A DNA stretch of 12,009 nt from JANMCE01 sp031410595 (GTDB lineage: Bacteria; Actinomycetota; Acidimicrobiia; Acidimicrobiales; Ilumatobacteraceae), in the NCBI GenBank assembly GCA_031410595.1, contig JANNZM010000141.1:1-12009 (forward strand). The letters are read 5' to 3'. Positions 1 through 7,546 of this stretch are shown here, one piece after another; within the stretch, counting starts at the first letter, position 1, and each line of letters opens with the position of its first letter. Position numbers and translations under genes: made by a program. Under the pieces are notes generated by a model. It saw nothing but the letters and a program-made list of their open reading frames with translations. It was not told the DNA's origin and searched no databases.

Positions 1-161
1 AGAAAGCCAAATACCGAACCGGTGGGCACTTCGAGGCTGACGTTGTCGACCACCGTTGCTGAACCGAACCGCTTCGTCATCCCGCGGGTCTGGATCGCCA
101 GGCTCCGGTCGGCGGCGACCGGCGGATCGAATGGACGCGTGTCGGAGAGCGTTGCGCTCAC
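1..161 (-). CDS. ABC transporter ATP-binding protein, N-terminal fragment (runs off the left edge)
   Basis: Reading the minus strand from a GTG at 161 gives 53 complete codons and part of another before the window ends. The last 27 residues begin MTKRFGSATVVDN and continue VSLEVPTGSVFGFL. This is the typical start of an ABC ATPase: A-loop region, first beta strands, then the residues directly before a Walker A GPNGAGK motif, which would lie just outside the window. The GTG lies 8 nt after the stop of the LolA-like gene and leaves about 27 residues ahead of the conserved part; the ATG at 80 is an alternative start giving almost no leader. No good Shine-Dalgarno precedes the GTG, so translation may be coupled to the upstream gene. 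The 'TGSVFGFL' wording resembles ATPases of drug/lipid exporter (CcmA/YhaQ-type) systems. From memory, a LolA-like gene followed by such an ATPase also occurs in Streptomyces. Family assignment is firm; substrate is unknown. Confidence 0.8.
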   Translation of the reverse strand, partial: MSATLSDTRPFDPPVAADRSLAIQTRGMTKRFGSATVVDNVSLEVPTGSVFGF

Positions 162-169
162 AGGAGAGG

Positions 170-1321
170 TCAGTTCGCCGGAACAGCGGCAGCCAGAGCA
201 GCTGGCGTGACGGCGCCAACGGCGATCCGGCCATCATCGAGCACGAGCGCATTCACCAGACTGGTGGAGATGAGCTTGGCCGGACCGGCTGCGGTCTGCA
301 CCGTGGCAGCTGACGACAGCAGGCCGCCGAACTGGCCGCCGACCGACTGGCCCGCAACGATGGCGACCGAATCCCAGTCGGAACCAACCGTCGTCATGCC
401 GCTCTCAACCGTCGTGCCGCCTTCGGTGGTGGAGACGGGGAAGGAAGGTGCGTTGCCTCTCGTGCCCTGACGGTCGCCGTGATGGTCACGGTGGCTTTGG
501 CCGATGGGCAGCAGGCTCGTTGGATCAGCTGTTTCGGTGACGGACGCTCCGGGCGGTGGGCTGAAGGCGAAGGTGGAGGCGTCGGGCGTGGCGTAGCTGA
601 TCTGGCTGAAGGCCACGCTGACGGCAGGGGTGGTGGAGTTCTTGGCGTCGATACGAACCGCGAGGGGCACGCCGTTTTCCGCGTCGATGCCGATGGCAAC
701 ATCGCCAACCGTCGAGTTGGCCGACTTCGGCGTGAGCACCAGCTCGTATGCGGCACGACCGGCGATGTAGTCGGGCGTGCGAACGGTGATGACCGTGGAC
801 GGCTCAATCATGGCCAGGGCCTTGGCGGCCATGGCGGTCGGGTCGACTGTCTCGCTGGGCTTGACCTCCACCGCGTCGGTCGCGTCGGGCGTATCGGCGG
901 GGAGCACGGTGTGTTGCACGGTCTGGGTATCGCTGCGCCAAGCCCACAGGTCGGTGCCATTTCGAATCCAGTCGGACTCGGCCGATGGCGCGTCGAGCGC
1001 AACACGCACGCGCTCGGGGCCGTCGACCCAGATGTGCGATGTGTGCGACCCGGTGAGCAAATCGAGCATCGTCCCCTGACCGACACCAAGGGCACCGAGA
1101 TCGGGAAGCCCGAGGTGACTCGACATCTTCACCGTGCCTGACAAGGCCCGCACATTCGACATACGCACCTTGTCCAAAAGCTCGGTCGGAGTGATGGGCG
1201 GCAGCGACGGAACAGCGGCACTGGCGGGCAGAACGTGGGGCAACACAGCGAAACCGGAGATGCCCGTCAGCACCGCCACCGGAACTGACCACCGGCCAAG
1301 AGAACGAGCGCGAAGTGCCAT
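170..1321 (-). CDS. LolA-like (LolA/DUF2092-type) secreted protein
   Basis: A 383-residue exported protein. Residues 1-36 form a signal peptide: Arg-rich n-region, hydrophobic stretch from about W11 to P32, and an ASA-A cleavage site near A35, which supports the ATG at 1321 although no strong Shine-Dalgarno is visible. The mature part opens with TELLDKVRMSNVRALSGTVK and shows the pattern of the actinobacterial LolA-like family: GTVKMSSHLGLP, then DGPERVRVAL, ESDWIRNGTDLWAW, and a C-terminal VNALVLDDGRIAVGAV. The LolA fold is a half beta-barrel that binds lipid or lipoprotein acyl chains; in mycobacteria related folds (LprG, LppX) carry lipids. There is no lipobox, so the protein should be free or loosely attached outside the membrane. 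It lies 71 nt after the FtsX-type permease and 8 nt before another ABC ATPase, so it may hand a lipid or lipoprotein to or from these transporters. A Ser/Thr/Gly-rich stretch around residues 275-315 looks like a flexible linker before a short C-terminal domain. Confidence 0.85.
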   Translation of the reverse strand: MALRARSLGRWSVPVAVLTGISGFAVLPHVLPASAAVPSLPPITPTELLDKVRMSNVRALSGTVKMSSHLGLPDLGALGVGQGTMLDLLTGSHTSHIWVDGPERVRVALDAPSAESDWIRNGTDLWAWRSDTQTVQHTVLPADTPDATDAVEVKPSETVDPTAMAAKALAMIEPSTVITVRTPDYIAGRAAYELVLTPKSANSTVGDVAIGIDAENGVPLAVRIDAKNSTTPAVSVAFSQISYATPDASTFAFSPPPGASVTETADPTSLLPIGQSHRDHHGDRQGTRGNAPSFPVSTTEGGTTVESGMTTVGSDWDSVAIVAGQSVGGQFGGLLSSAATVQTAAGPAKLISTSLVNALVLDDGRIAVGAVTPAALAAAVPAN

Positions 1322-1392
1322 GGTCAGACGTTATGCCCCCGGGGAGAAAAAAGCTTCCCGCGCGGGGCCAACTGCCTGCCTTCTTACAAAGT

Positions 1393-4056
1393 TCACAGGT
1401 CCCGGAGCAGTTCGATGGCCGGTTGGCTGGCGGTGGAGGTCGCACGGCCAGCGGCGAAGAAGGTGGCGGTCACGGCGGCACCGACGACGAGGCCGAGGTA
1501 CGTCCACGGGATCGCCAGCGTGGTTGGTGGTGGGTCGAACACGCCGGTGAGCACCTTCACGATCATGCGGGTGAGCGCCCATCCACTGCTCGAACCGAGC
1601 GCGAGTCCACCGATGGTCACAAAGGCAGACTCGCTCCACACGAACCCGGCCAACTGTCGACGGTTCGCGCCCAATGCGCGCGCTATGGCGAAGGCTCGTC
1701 GACGCTCATTCAGCCCGAGCCACAGCACCAGTCCGCTTGCTGCGGCCGCGAGCAGGAGGGCGAATCCGAGTTCCACCCGCGTGAGGCCGGCTAGCTCAAC
1801 CGATGTCAGGCTGGAGCCGATCTTGCGGCGCTTGTTGGCGATGTCGTTTACCTTGGCCGAGGTGCCAACCGAAGCCTGCACCTGAGCCGCTACTGCGATG
1901 GTGTCGCTGTGGTTGGTGTCGATGAGGAACAGGCCAACGGTGTCGCTCCCCGTCTGCGCTGCCACATATGTTGCATTTGCAACAAGAAAGCTGTCGGACG
2001 GTGCTGACGGAAACTTCTTCACGACGCCGGCATAGGTGAAGGGCACGTCGGTGAACTGTTTGGTGCGGCCGTCCTGCAAGCGGAGGTGAAGGGTGTCTCC
2101 GAGCGCAAGTTGGAAGTCACGCGCCGTTTCGGTTGACACGAGCGCGGCGTCGGGTTTGGCGGCTAGTCGGGCCATCAGCTGTTTGGCAGTTCCTCCGACG
2201 AAGTAGGCGTCCTGCAGTTTGGTGGCGTTCACGATGGTGGTCGGATCGATGCCGTACAGGTCTTGCAGGTCGTTGCCGACGTAGGCGAAGCGATGCTGGA
2301 GCGCGGTCACGCCTTTCACACCGGGGAGCTCGCCCAACGTTGCTGCCTGGTCGGGGCGAACGGTCACGCCGGGCGGCTCCACCACCGTTACATCAGCGCC
2401 GTTGGACAGCACCGCGTCGACCTCGGCTTGCTGGCGGTAGGTGGCATTGAAGACAGCCGTCGATGCGGCAAACGCGGTGCTCAGTGCCACGATGGTGAGA
2501 CCTCGGGCGAGCAGGCGTCGTTGGCGCCTCATTGAGGCTGCCACCGTGTCGGAGAGGCCGCCCGAGAGCGGACGCACGATTCGGGTCACCAGTGGCCGAC
2601 CACGATCGAGCAGAACGTTGGCAACGCGCCAGGTGAGCAGACCGGCCGCGACCCACAACAGGGCCGGAGCGGCGAAGGCCCAATAGTTGACCGAAATGGT
2701 GGGAACGCCCTCGATGGCCAGCACCAGCTTGTAGCCGTTGCGACTCGTCAGCCAGAACACGATCAGCGAGGCAATGAGAGCGGCGGCATCAAAGCCGTAG
2801 CGCTGCCAGCGCGGGTTCTTCGCTCGACCGACGATCGCCCGTGATGCCGTGACGGTCAGCTGGCGGGCGTCACGCCATGCGGGCAGCGCGATCGCTGCAA
2901 GCGCAATCGCCGTACCGACAACGCAGGACGCCGTGATCCACACAGCGGCGTTCCAGGTGGTACCGCCGAAGTTGGTGGCGCGGAACGCCAGTCGACCGAT
3001 GAGCAGTGCTCCGAGCAGGCCGACGAGGCCACCGACCACGCTGACCAATCCGGCTTCCGCCAGGGCGAGCCGCACGAGTCGGCCGGTGGACGCACCCCTG
3101 GTGCGCAACAGCGCCTGATCCCGACGACGACGATCCGCCCCGGCCGCGGCAACGGCTGTCGTGAGCAGCCCGGCCAGCACGGTTCCCGGTAGACCGAGGA
3201 AGAGGAACAGGATCTGTGCATACAGCGAATCCGAGCGGGCTGAGGCGAGTTTGGCCGCAAGGTTGTTACCAACGAGACCGGCACCGGCGAGCTTCAGTTC
3301 GACGTTGTGCCCGTCGCCCAAAACCTTGCGGTACGCCGCCGACGGGTCGGGCGGAAGGGGGCGCGTGTAGTCGGTGTGGATCTGGGTTGTCAGCAACTCC
3401 GGGCGACTGATGGCCAGTGGATCAAACAGCTGATGCCAGGTCGTGTCGGGCATGATCAGAACGTTGTCGGGTGGTGCTTTGGGCTGGCTATTCGCTGGAG
3501 CGCCGACCTTTTGGAAGAGCGAATCGGCGTTGGTCAGTTCAGCGATGCCCGCCACCGTTACTGTCACGTCCGGAAGGCCGGCGGTGCTGATGGTCATGCT
3601 GTCGCCCGGTGCGGCGTGCAGGTTGGTAGCGGTTTGCTGACTGAGCAGGATCCCCTCGGTTGCACCTACGAGCCCACGGATCTGATCGGCGAAGGCAGTG
3701 GAGTAGGCGGCGGGAAGACCGACAACATAGCCCCCACCCGTCGTTTGCGTGGTGCCGTCGACGGTGGCCGCAAACGCCGTGGTCCTGGCAAATAACACGG
3801 GCAGGGCAGTGGTGACACCGGGGAAAGAAGCGACGGAGTGTTGCACTGCGGTCGCGTCTCCGCCGGCTTGCACCTCGACCTGCCAGGCAACGGAAACGCT
3901 TCGCGACGCGCGGGTTGCCATGGTGGCTTTCGAAGCCGACAGGAATGCACCGATCGATGCCAGCAGCGCCACCGCTACCCCGACGCCGATGGTCGTGCCA
4001 ACGAGTCGACTGCGGCGACGGCGAAGCAGGCCCCGAGTCCAGGTCACGCTGAGCAT
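1393..4056 (-). CDS. FtsX-like ABC transporter permease (MacB/LolE type)
   Basis: An 887-residue membrane protein. The N-terminus MLSVTWTRGLLRRRRSRLVG is followed by a first membrane helix (VGVAVALLASIGAFLSA) and a large extracytoplasmic domain of about 230 residues. The first FtsX core comes next (around residues 285-410, with QALLRTRGAS and GLVGLLGALLIG), then two central helices, another N-terminal-type helix near residue 530 after RRQRRLLARG, a second extracytoplasmic domain, and a second FtsX core at the C-terminus (GLNERRRAFAIARALGANR, two further helices, ending ELLRDL). This duplicated arrangement, about 10 membrane segments, is usual for actinobacterial FtsX permeases. Such proteins are mechanotransmission-type transporters acting on substrates outside the membrane rather than conventional pores. 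An in-frame ATG lies 15 codons upstream at 4101, but the ATG at 4056 has an excellent GGAGG 7 nt before it and gives a proper N-terminus. It overlaps the end of the upstream ATPase gene by 13 nt, implying coupled expression. Confidence 0.92.
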   Translation of the reverse strand: MLSVTWTRGLLRRRRSRLVGTTIGVGVAVALLASIGAFLSASKATMATRASRSVSVAWQVEVQAGGDATAVQHSVASFPGVTTALPVLFARTTAFAATVDGTTQTTGGGYVVGLPAAYSTAFADQIRGLVGATEGILLSQQTATNLHAAPGDSMTISTAGLPDVTVTVAGIAELTNADSLFQKVGAPANSQPKAPPDNVLIMPDTTWHQLFDPLAISRPELLTTQIHTDYTRPLPPDPSAAYRKVLGDGHNVELKLAGAGLVGNNLAAKLASARSDSLYAQILFLFLGLPGTVLAGLLTTAVAAAGADRRRRDQALLRTRGASTGRLVRLALAEAGLVSVVGGLVGLLGALLIGRLAFRATNFGGTTWNAAVWITASCVVGTAIALAAIALPAWRDARQLTVTASRAIVGRAKNPRWQRYGFDAAALIASLIVFWLTSRNGYKLVLAIEGVPTISVNYWAFAAPALLWVAAGLLTWRVANVLLDRGRPLVTRIVRPLSGGLSDTVAASMRRQRRLLARGLTIVALSTAFAASTAVFNATYRQQAEVDAVLSNGADVTVVEPPGVTVRPDQAATLGELPGVKGVTALQHRFAYVGNDLQDLYGIDPTTIVNATKLQDAYFVGGTAKQLMARLAAKPDAALVSTETARDFQLALGDTLHLRLQDGRTKQFTDVPFTYAGVVKKFPSAPSDSFLVANATYVAAQTGSDTVGLFLIDTNHSDTIAVAAQVQASVGTSAKVNDIANKRRKIGSSLTSVELAGLTRVELGFALLLAAAASGLVLWLGLNERRRAFAIARALGANRRQLAGFVWSESAFVTIGGLALGSSSGWALTRMIVKVLTGVFDPPPTTLAIPWTYLGLVVGAAVTATFFAAGRATSTASQPAIELLRDL

Positions 4057-4733
4057 GTACACACCTCCGGTGTTGTAAGTCGGCCATCGGCCATGGTCCA
4101 TCGAGTCGGGAAGCGCTCGGCCATGGCCGGATCATGCGTGTTCACCACAAGGCCAGCTTTCGTTGTCGTTGCAACTGCAACCAACGCGTCAATGACATGA
4201 CTGCCGGTCGCATGATCAAGTTGACCCGTTGGTTCGTCGGCCAGAATCAGCCGCGGACAGCTGGCGAGGATGCGAGCGATCGCCACACGTTGGGCCTGCC
4301 CGCCCGACAACTCCTCGGGCAGTTTCTCGGCCAACTCCTCGAGGTCGAGCGTACCGAGTGCTTGCCTGGCTTGGCGCTGCGCATCGTCGCGTTCCATCCC
4401 CGCCAAAAGCAACGGCAGCGTGACGTTTTCTAGAACGGTCAGCGCAGGCATGAGGCTGGGCGACTGGAACACCACACCAACCGGACCCGGGCGTAGTTGC
4501 GAGCGAGTCCCAATGACCGGCCAGGTAACGGCACCGACTGTTGGTTCGTCAAGGCCGGCGAGCAGATGCAGCAGCGTCGACTTGCCCGATCCTGATGTGC
4601 CCATCACCGCGATGTGATCCCCGGGAAAAACAACACAGTGCGCATCGTGCACCGCGACCACGGCTGCAGCACCTTCGCCGAAGGTGCGGGCCACGTCGCT
4701 GCCGTGAACGAGGGCGTCCTCGATATGTGTCAC
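4044..4733 (-). CDS. ABC transporter ATP-binding protein (LolD/MacB type)
   Basis: A 229-residue cytoplasmic ATPase with a full motif set: Walker A GTSGSGKST (residues 45-53), Q-loop FQ (Q90), signature LSGGQ (142-146) followed by AQRVAIARILA, Walker B LILADEP (D166, E167) with the TGQLD D-loop, and switch His in NTH (H200). The wording SLMPALTVLENVTLPL after the Q-loop is characteristic of the LolD/MacB/FtsE group that powers FtsX-type permeases, and the permease gene follows directly with a 13-nt overlap. The start is GTG at 4733, overlapping the TGA of the upstream ATPase in a GTGA. The C-terminal tail (TPEVCTCSA) is short and contains two cysteines; it may be shaped by having to encode the permease's ribosome binding site. 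All catalytic residues look intact. Confidence 0.92.
   Translation of the reverse strand: MTHIEDALVHGSDVARTFGEGAAAVVAVHDAHCVVFPGDHIAVMGTSGSGKSTLLHLLAGLDEPTVGAVTWPVIGTRSQLRPGPVGVVFQSPSLMPALTVLENVTLPLLLAGMERDDAQRQARQALGTLDLEELAEKLPEELSGGQAQRVAIARILASCPRLILADEPTGQLDHATGSHVIDALVAVATTTKAGLVVNTHDPAMAERFPTRWTMADGRLTTPEVCTCSA
4064..4068 (-). promoter_or_regulatory. Shine-Dalgarno fixing the permease start
   Basis: GGAGG on the minus strand, 7 nt before the ATG at 4056 and just upstream of the stop codon (4044-4046) of the preceding ATPase gene. It is the strongest ribosome binding site in the operon and decides between this ATG and the one 45 nt upstream at 4101. Confidence 0.8.
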
Positions 4734-5389
4734 GACACAACCCGACCATCCTGCAGTTGCACAACGCGATGAGCACGTTCAGCGACGAGCGGGCTGTGGG
4801 TCACGACCACAATCGCCGTGCCGCGCTCGGCTTGCCGACACAGTTCGTTGACGATCACTGTGGCGGTCGTCGAGTCGAGTTCGCCCGTCGGCTCGTCGGC
4901 CAGAAGTATCGGCGGCTCGTTGGCCAGCGCCATGGCCAAGCCCGCCCGTGCCGCCTCTCCCCCGGACAACTCGGTCGGGTAGGCGTGCCGACGATGGCCT
5001 AGGCCGAACTGCTCCAACACGTCGGTGTTCCCACGGCCCTTGGTTGCTAGGCCGCGGGCCAGGGCGAGGTTGGCGGCAACGGTGAGATGTCCGAACAGGT
5101 TGTTCGACTGGAAAAGCATGCCAACGGACCGAGCCCGCACGGCAGCGCGTTCCGTTTCCGGTCGACGTGACAGCGGCTCGCCATCAATCCGCACCATGCC
5201 CCCGTCGGGATCATCGAGCCCGGCAAGGCATGCCAACAGGGTCGACTTCCCCGATCCCGACGGCCCAGTCACGGCCACCAACTCGCCGGCCGAGACCGAC
5301 AACGACACCCCTCGCAGCGCGAGCGTTTCGTCGTTCCCTGCGTGGAAGAAACGGTAAAGATTGCGGGCATCGACCACAGGGGTTGTCAC
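4730..5389 (-). CDS. ABC transporter ATP-binding protein (second LolD/MacB-type ATPase)
   Basis: A 219-residue ATPase when started at the GTG at 5389, whose GTGA overlaps the stop of the lipoprotein gene by 4 nt. An ATG at 5422 would add 11 residues (MDDRDG...) and overlap by 37 nt, which I think less likely; the GTG start leads straight into the ABC fold (TTPVVDARNLYRFF). Motifs from the GTG start: Walker A GPSGSGKST (42-50), Q-loop FQSNNLF (Q94), signature LSGGE (141-145) followed by AARAGLAMALA, Walker B ILLADEPTGELD (D165, E166), switch His in VVTHS (H198). It is clearly diverged from the next ATPase (signature LSGGE versus LSGGQ), so this is not a recent tandem duplication. With one permease gene in the operon, the two ATPases could form a heterodimer or serve different permeases. 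Its stop overlaps the next start in another GTGA. Confidence 0.9.
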   Translation of the reverse strand: MTTPVVDARNLYRFFHAGNDETLALRGVSLSVSAGELVAVTGPSGSGKSTLLACLAGLDDPDGGMVRIDGEPLSRRPETERAAVRARSVGMLFQSNNLFGHLTVAANLALARGLATKGRGNTDVLEQFGLGHRRHAYPTELSGGEAARAGLAMALANEPPILLADEPTGELDSTTATVIVNELCRQAERGTAIVVVTHSPLVAERAHRVVQLQDGRVVS

Positions 5390-5985
5390 GTCCACGAGAA
5401 GCCGTCCGTCACGATCATCCACGGGTCGACATTGTCCGATCCCGCCGCGCTCGACAGCGTGACAACCGCGGCCTTGCCCGCCTTCCAGAACACGTAGCGC
5501 TCGACGTCGAGGCGAATGGCCTTCGACGTCACGGCGTTGGGTGCTGAGTCCTGCGTGTAGGTCGCCATGATCACCGGCCCCGCCTTTCGCGAAACCGCCG
5601 TGATCTTGCCAGCGGCGTAGCCCTTCAACGACGCAGCCACGGGCGCTAGGTCGGTCTTCACGGAGTCAACCGTTGGCGCGGTCGAAGCCAGGGTGGTGTC
5701 GATGCGGATGGTGTTGAACTTGTCGGTGAAGACGGTGGCCGCGCCGTCGGTCGATCGAGCCCAGCCTTCGGGCACTTTGAGCGAGTATCCGTCGGTCGAC
5801 GAATAGGCCACGAACGCCTGCGAGTCGGGTATGTCACCGGCTACCACCGCTTCCGGAGCGAGGCTCGCGGCCGTCGCCTTTGATCCTGAAACCGGTGACC
5901 CCGAAACCGGAGCGGACGAACAGGCGCCCAGCAGGATGACCAAAGCAATAGTGGTAGCGAGACGGACGTTTCTGCGAACGTTCAC
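5386..5985 (-). CDS. Lipoprotein with PsbP/LpqN-like domain, first gene of the ABC operon
   Basis: A 199-residue protein starting at a GTG (5985) with AAGGAG 6 nt upstream; a longer reading from an ATG at 6057 would put 24 non-signal residues before the signal peptide and is less likely. The N-terminus has Arg residues (RRNVR), a hydrophobic core and the lipobox LGAC, so Cys22 should be lipidated after signal peptidase II cleavage. A short Pro/Ser/Gly linker with an internal repeat (PVSGSPVSGS) follows. The body, with YSLKVPEGWAR and TDKFNTIRIDTT, looks like the PsbP/LpqN-type domain common in actinobacterial lipoproteins; I recognise the style, not a named family member. As the first gene, joined by a 4-nt overlap to the ATPases, it is likely a substrate-binding or accessory component, or a cargo, of the FtsX-type transporter. 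Function beyond that is unknown. Confidence 0.82.
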   Translation of the reverse strand: MNVRRNVRLATTIALVILLGACSSAPVSGSPVSGSKATAASLAPEAVVAGDIPDSQAFVAYSSTDGYSLKVPEGWARSTDGAATVFTDKFNTIRIDTTLASTAPTVDSVKTDLAPVAASLKGYAAGKITAVSRKAGPVIMATYTQDSAPNAVTSKAIRLDVERYVFWKAGKAAVVTLSSAAGSDNVDPWMIVTDGFSWT

Positions 5986-5991
5986 GGTGAA

Positions 5992-5997
5992 CTCCTT
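5992..5997 (-). promoter_or_regulatory. Shine-Dalgarno fixing the lipoprotein start
   Basis: AAGGAG on the minus strand, 6 nt before the GTG at 5985. It decides the start that places the signal peptide at the very N-terminus. Confidence 0.75.
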
Positions 5998-6049
5998 CGG
6001 TGAGGTGTCCTCGAACGGTACGAATACGTCGGTGAAACGCTTGGATGGC

Positions 6050-6069
6050 GAAGGCAAAGGGAAGGCAAA
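6050..6069. repeat. 9-bp direct repeat with 11-bp period (candidate response-regulator box)
   Basis: GAAGGCAAA occurs at 6050-6058 and identically at 6061-6069 in the gap between the two divergent operons. A tandem repeat spaced by one helical turn is the usual binding geometry of OmpR/PhoB-family regulators. The repeat sits a few bases upstream of the -35 box proposed for the operon encoding such a regulator. The repeat is plain in the sequence; its role is inferred. Confidence 0.5.
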
Positions 6070-6075
6070 ATCATG

Positions 6076-6104
6076 TCGACATCCAGTTCAGAAGCTCTTA
6101 ACCT
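6076..6104 (+). promoter_or_regulatory. Putative promoter of the PAP2-response regulator-kinase operon
   Basis: A -35-like TCGACA (6076-6081, five of six to TTGACA) is followed after 17 bp by TAACCT (6099-6104), which fits the actinobacterial TANNNT -10 pattern. Transcription would begin near 6111, giving a leader of about 12 nt before the ATG at 6123. The direct repeat at 6050-6069 lies directly upstream, where a class II-like activator would bind. No comparably good promoter was seen for the opposite strand in this gap. Confidence 0.4.
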
Positions 6105-6122
6105 GCGCCGTGGCACGATGGG

Positions 6123-6845
6123 ATGATGCAGACCGTTGGCCACCACCGTGCCGTCCCATCCAAAATCGAATCGTCACCATTCCACTGGGCGGCGGCCGGT
6201 GGGCTTGTGCTCGCATTGATCAGCCTCAGCGGGCTCGCCTGGCATGGCCACGTCAGCACGCTTGATCGAACGCTCACCGTCGACGTGGTGCAGCGGCCCA
6301 ACACGACGCTGTTTCATATCACCGATGTTTTCTCGCAGTTGGGTTCGGGGCCGGTTGTCGGTCTGATCAGCTTCGTGATGGCAGCCGTGTTGTGGCGGCG
6401 GTTCGGCACGTTCTTCCGTCCGCTGATCATCATTGCGGCGGCTGCGCTCGGGGGTGTCGCCGAAATTCTCGGTAAGTCGATCGTCGGTCGACTTCGTCCG
6501 CCAACGATGTCATTCACCGGGGAATCGGGCTTCGGGTTTCCGTCCGGCCACACCACCGGATTCGCCGCGATGATGGTCGCCATTGCCATCACGATCCCGA
6601 TGGTCACCGATCTCGCGGTGGCCCATCGCAACCGGTTGCGCGTCGTCACGGCCTTCCTCGCGCTGATGATCGCGGTGTCACGCGTTGCGGTCGGTGCGCA
6701 CTATGTGTTCGATGTTCTGGCCGGGCTTGCGCTCGGCGCGCTGTGCGCGTTGGCAGCCCGGTACATCGTGGTGCGATTCACGCCGCTGGCATCATCGCTC
6801 ATCGCTCGTTTCCTGCCGAAGCTGTCGCGCCGCATAGCACCGTAG
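6123..6845 (+). CDS. PAP2-family membrane phosphatase (type 2 phosphatidic acid / undecaprenyl-pyrophosphate phosphatase-like)
   Basis: A 240-residue integral membrane protein with the three PAP2 signature motifs in order: K-x6-RP (K118, R125, P126), PSGH (140-143) and SR-x5-H-x3-D (S186, R187, H193, D197). H143 and H193 would be the proton donor and nucleophile. About six hydrophobic segments surround them. The family removes phosphate from membrane lipid phosphates; members such as BcrC recycle undecaprenyl pyrophosphate, the cell-wall lipid carrier, while others act on phosphatidate or phosphatidylglycerol phosphate, and sequence alone does not decide. Two ATGs in a row (6123, 6126) could serve as start. 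It lies 11 nt before the response regulator, so the three genes are probably one transcript. The link with a two-component system and a divergent FtsX-type exporter favours an envelope-stress role, by inference. Confidence 0.92.
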   Translation: MMQTVGHHRAVPSKIESSPFHWAAAGGLVLALISLSGLAWHGHVSTLDRTLTVDVVQRPNTTLFHITDVFSQLGSGPVVGLISFVMAAVLWRRFGTFFRPLIIIAAAALGGVAEILGKSIVGRLRPPTMSFTGESGFGFPSGHTTGFAAMMVAIAITIPMVTDLAVAHRNRLRVVTAFLALMIAVSRVAVGAHYVFDVLAGLALGALCALAARYIVVRFTPLASSLIARFLPKLSRRIAP

Positions 6846-6856
6846 TGTGAGGCATC

Positions 6857-7546
6857 TTGAACGGTGAACGCATTCTCATTGTGGAAGATGACGACGTCAT
6901 TGCAACCAGCCTGGTGCGCGCCCTGACGGCCAGCGGATACGTCATCACCCACACGCCAACGGGGGCTGCAGCACTCGCACATATCGACGCCGAACCGGTC
7001 GATCTGGTGCTGCTTGACCTTGGCCTTCCCGACATGGACGGCATCGATGTCTGCCGCCAGATCCGCGACCGTGACAGCCTGTTACCGATAGTGCTACTGA
7101 CGGCTCGGCAGGAAGAAATCGACATCGTGATCGGCCTCGATTCAGGCGCGGTCGACTACATCACCAAACCGTTTCGACTGGCCGAACTCCAGGCTCGCCT
7201 GCGCGTGCAACTTCGGCGAACCGAAAACGACAACGCCGTCAACGACGAGCTGCACGTTGGTCAACTCCGCGTCAATGCGAAAGCCCGCAAGGCGTGGTGG
7301 CGCGGCCAGGAACTCGACCTGCGGGCCAAGGAGCTCGACCTTCTCACGCGGCTGGTTCAAGCGGCGGGAACGGTCGTTACCCGTGAGGCGTTGATGTCGG
7401 ACGTGTGGGATGAGCATTGGTTCGGATCCACCAAGACGCTCGACGTGCACATTGCTTCATTGCGACGTCGGCTCGGCGGTATGGGGCCGGACGATACGCC
7501 GATCACGACCGTGCGGGGCATCGGCTACCGGTACGAGTCGGCATGA
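6857..7546 (+). CDS. OmpR/PhoB-family DNA-binding response regulator
   Basis: A 229-residue cytoplasmic regulator. The receiver domain (about residues 4-120) has the acidic cluster ED DD near residues 10-13, phosphoacceptor D54 in LLDLGLPDMDG, switch T82 in LLTAR, and K104 in TKPF. The C-terminal winged-helix domain (about 130-229) shows LDLRAKELDLLTRLV, VVTREALMSDVW, KTLDVHIASLRRRLG and TTVRGIGYRYE, the hallmark of the OmpR/PhoB class, which binds tandem direct repeats. The start is a TTG at 6857 preceded by GTGAGG, 11 nt after the PAP2 stop; no in-frame ATG or GTG sits nearby. The stop overlaps the kinase start as ATGA. The likely target is the 11-bp-period repeat at 6050-6069, so the operon may be autoregulated and may also control the divergent ABC operon. 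Confidence 0.94.
   Translation: MNGERILIVEDDDVIATSLVRALTASGYVITHTPTGAAALAHIDAEPVDLVLLDLGLPDMDGIDVCRQIRDRDSLLPIVLLTARQEEIDIVIGLDSGAVDYITKPFRLAELQARLRVQLRRTENDNAVNDELHVGQLRVNAKARKAWWRGQELDLRAKELDLLTRLVQAAGTVVTREALMSDVWDEHWFGSTKTLDVHIASLRRRLGGMGPDDTPITTVRGIGYRYESA

Noticed and set aside
479..1141. 220-residue plus-strand open frame
   Set aside because: Fully antisense to the LolA-like gene, rich in Gly, Arg and His as expected from GC-rich shadow frames, and no recognisable motif.
1322..1392. GC-rich palindrome (CCCGCGCGGG) followed by TTTTTT on the minus strand between permease and LolA-like gene, as a terminator
   Set aside because: The stem has at most 3-4 pairs with a workable loop and the T-tract is separated by AAGC; too weak to split the operon with confidence.
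5386..6057. Longer lipoprotein start at the ATG at 6057
   Set aside because: It would put 24 non-hydrophobic residues before the signal peptide; the GTG at 5985 has AAGGAG at ideal spacing.
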